Source: Lentisphaerota bacterium
Lineage (GTDB): Bacteria; Verrucomicrobiota; Kiritimatiellia; RFP12; JAAYNR01
Direction of reading: 5' to 3'
Length of the DNA: 35,746 nucleotides
NCBI GenBank assembly: GCA_012520735.1
Contig: JAAYNR010000140.1
Coordinates: forward strand, 1 to 35,746
Within the stretch, counting starts at the first letter, position 1. Each line of letters starts with the position of its first letter. A model generated the notes under the pieces. It worked only from the letters and a program-made list of their open reading frames with translations, searched no databases and had not been told where the DNA came from. Positions 34,320 to 35,746 of the stretch are shown here, piece after piece. Both the position numbers and the translations under genes were made by a program.

Positions 34320-35426
34320 TTATGCCCCACTTGCCATCTCCAACCCCTTCTCTATGAAGCTGAAAAACCGCTCTGCGGCTACTCCCCACCTTAGATTCTC
34401 ATACGCAAATCTTTGTCCGCCCCTCCCTATCCGTTCCGCCAGTTCAGGCGTATCCATCAAAAGCTCTACCTTATCGGCTATCTCCTGCACACTCCCCTCA
34501 TACAACAACAACGCCTCTGCGCCATCAGATAAAAACCGCCCTAAATTACTTACCGGCAAAATAACCGGACGCCCAGATGCAAAAAACTCCGGTAGTTTCG
34601 AAGGAAACCTGAACTCATTAAACTCATCAGCCACACCCGGTTGCACCAGTATATCCCCTTTTGCCAATAATCCGGGCAACTCTTCACGTGCCACTACACC
34701 AAAATCAGTTACATATGGTGCTGCGGCTACAACTCGTCCGGCAAAACCGTCGTCATAACACCCCCCGCTCCTCAATAATCTTACACTGCGCCCACGCCGA
34801 TTCAGCTCCACCACCGCCCCATACAACGTCGCCATTTCATCGCTGTTATTTGGATGCACATTACCCGTATAAACCAGTGTTGTTGCACCATCAGTAACAT
34901 CACGCCCACGCCACACCTCCATATCACCAAACAGCTCTTCATCGTAACCTGGCCAGAACAACTCTCTCCGCACCCCGCACGGCACCATCTCCAACAGACG
35001 ATCCATCAACACCGTTACCCCCGCCGCCCCTCTCATAAACCGCTCCATATGTATCGGGTGCGACAACGCCCGTCCCTTAAGATGCCGATACCGCAATCTG
35101 GCTCGTAAACTAAATATGCGCCCGTGTGGCACACACAGATGAGTCGCCGTAATAGCCTTTTCATTATCCTCTAAATGGACAAAATACGGCACGCCATACT
35201 CTGCCACCAAACTATTTACCGCCAACCGCACACTCTCCCGTGGTGTCCACGCTACGACACCATCCACCCCGCTCTTCAGCAAATCCCCCCGCAAACACTC
35301 TTCATATGGAGGATAACAGATTACCACCTGCCACCCCTCAGGCGCATGATTTGCCAGTGCCCGGGCATGTAAATCACTATTACTCCCAGACTCACTGTGC
35401 ATCACTATAGCTATTTTTCGCTTCAA
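34320..35426 (-). CDS. GT4-type glycosyltransferase
   Basis: A 368-residue GT-B fold glycosyltransferase of the family 4 group. The N-terminal half binds the acceptor. The C-terminal half shows LVYTGNVHPNNSDEM (about 195-209), PGLLAKGDILVQPG, FPSKLPEFFASGRPVILP with the family Glu pattern, and EIADKVELLMD. No signal peptide or membrane segment is seen. The start is a TTG at 35426 with a GGAG eight bases upstream; a TTG at 35456 is an alternative adding ten residues. It is likely part of surface-glycan synthesis, like the operon at the other end of the window, but the donor and product are unknown. Confidence 0.85.
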   Translation of the reverse strand: MKRKIAIVMHSESGSNSDLHARALANHAPEGWQVVICYPPYEECLRGDLLKSGVDGVVAWTPRESVRLAVNSLVAEYGVPYFVHLEDNEKAITATHLCVPHGRIFSLRARLRYRHLKGRALSHPIHMERFMRGAAGVTVLMDRLLEMVPCGVRRELFWPGYDEELFGDMEVWRGRDVTDGATTLVYTGNVHPNNSDEMATLYGAVVELNRRGRSVRLLRSGGCYDDGFAGRVVAAAPYVTDFGVVAREELPGLLAKGDILVQPGVADEFNEFRFPSKLPEFFASGRPVILPVSNLGRFLSDGAEALLLYEGSVQEIADKVELLMDTPELAERIGRGGQRFAYENLRWGVAAERFFSFIEKGLEMASGA

Positions 35427-35485
35427 ACAACCATCTCCACACCCGGTTAACCACAACCAAACTTACTCACCTGAATAACTGTTAT

Positions 35486-35494
35486 ATTGTACCA
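35486..35494 (-). promoter_or_regulatory. Extended -10 promoter for the GT4 gene
   Basis: On the minus strand TGG then TACAAT (35491-35486, 5/6) gives an extended -10 element. No good -35 exists at the usual distance; TTGTCT lies 21 bases upstream. The leader would be about 50 bases. Confidence 0.4.
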
Positions 35495-35525
35495 CACCTG
35501 AAAGCCGAAAGTAGACAACGAAATC

Positions 35526-35555
35526 ACCCCATAAAAAAATTAATATTTATGGGGT
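35526..35555. repeat. AT-loop inverted repeat upstream of the GT4 gene
   Basis: ACCCCATAAA at 35526-35535 pairs perfectly with 35546-35555 around a ten-base AT loop. No T-run follows on either strand. It may be a terminator for the repeat-encoded peptide gene or a protein-binding dyad. Confidence 0.5.
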
Positions 35556-35624
35556 AGACCCGCTTGCTGTTCAGGGCGTTTTTATTTAGCCACGTTGGAG
35601 CCTTGCAGCTATTGATAACACTTT

Positions 35625-35646
35625 AGTAGCTAACCCGTTAGCTACT
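35625..35646. repeat. Perfect 10-base inverted repeat
   Basis: AGTAGCTAAC at 35625-35634 and GTTAGCTACT at 35637-35646 are perfect complements separated by two bases. It lies about 20 bases beyond the stop of the repeat-encoded peptide (35666). Function unknown: possibly a terminator stem, or the terminal part of a mobile element. Confidence 0.6.
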
Positions 35647-35665
35647 GTCAAAAAAAACAAGAAGT

Positions 35666-35746
35666 TCAAACAGCTATCTTCATAAGTTGTTGCGTTGAAG
35701 CGGCTAAGGCAGCATTGAGAGTCGTCGTCAACTCTCTTCCTTTTAA
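35666..35746 (-). pseudogene. Peptide frame of the right repeat copy, 5' end off the window
   Basis: The minus-strand frame matching the left-edge peptide reads TTTLNAALAASTQQLMKIAV then TGA at 35668-35666. The Met that could start the left copy is Thr (ACG) here, though a TTG two codons earlier might serve. It is either the C-terminal end of a longer off-window protein, a 20-residue peptide, or a decayed copy of the left-edge gene. Confidence 0.3.
35678..35746 (-). repeat. Direct repeat, right copy
   Basis: Matches 1-69 at 65 of 69 positions in the same orientation. It may continue past the right edge. Both copies keep a six-base stem (GAGAGT/ACTCTC, here 35717-35722 and 35731-35736) around the possible start codon. 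Confidence 0.9.

Noticed and set aside
1-35746. The window as a complete circular plasmid or phage with terminal overlap
   Set aside because: The end repeats differ at four positions, no replication, mobilisation or phage genes are present, and the content is housekeeping and chromosomal.

Overview
The window reads as a chromosomal segment of a Gram-negative bacterium with roughly balanced GC. Gram-negative character is inferred from a lipid A acyltransferase, several signal peptides and large exported proteins. The mix of a GH127/DUF1680 protein, a CehA/McbA-like exported protein, DUF1573, PEGA-like and HEAT-repeat envelope proteins, and a short RRM RNA-binding protein fits the PVC superphylum (Kiritimatiellota/Lentisphaerota/Verrucomicrobiota) best. 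That placement is from memory of family distribution and is low to moderate confidence. No tRNA, rRNA, CRISPR array, phage module or complete insertion sequence was seen.

Layout. (1) 1-4656, minus: a tightly overlapped operon encoding a GH127 glycoside hydrolase, a PglC-like sugar transferase, a family 2 glycosyltransferase and an NAD-dependent epimerase, i.e. surface-glycan synthesis. (2) 4774-11427, plus: a UvrD/Rep-type helicase, a hybrid receiver/HD-GYP/membrane/DHp protein, and UvrA. (3) 11484-14398, plus: a small exported protein overlapping hisD, then hisC. (4) 14420-16310: an MgtC-family membrane protein (minus) and a subtilase that has lost its catalytic serine region (plus). (5) 16425-20773, plus: Lrp/AsnC regulator, class I aminotransferase, TadA, and an aspartyl-tRNA synthetase whose C-terminus is a GatC-like domain. 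(6) 20785-24443, minus: a 1071-residue exported CehA/McbA-like protein with a 12-base homopolymer in its signal peptide, and an RRM protein with a structured leader. (7) 24987-29428, plus: FtsB/DivIC-like protein, LpxL-type acyltransferase, a membrane protein, a PEGA-like membrane protein and a DUF1573 protein, an envelope-centred run. (8) 29406-35426, minus: HEAT protein, membrane/TPR protein, nadB and a GT4 glycosyltransferase.

The most interesting points are the AspRS-GatC fusion, which would be a covalently linked piece of an Asn-tRNA transamidosome and carries residues of non-discriminating AspRS; the unusual pseudo-receiver/HD-GYP/transmembrane/DHp protein; the poly-G tract in the signal peptide of the large exported protein, a candidate phase-variation switch; and two exported hydrolase-family proteins that lack catalytic residues.

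The first and last 69 bases are imperfect direct copies (65/69 identical, four transitions) that look coding on the minus strand. The window therefore lies exactly between two copies of a repeat, which probably explains where the contig ends and provides a substrate for recombination.
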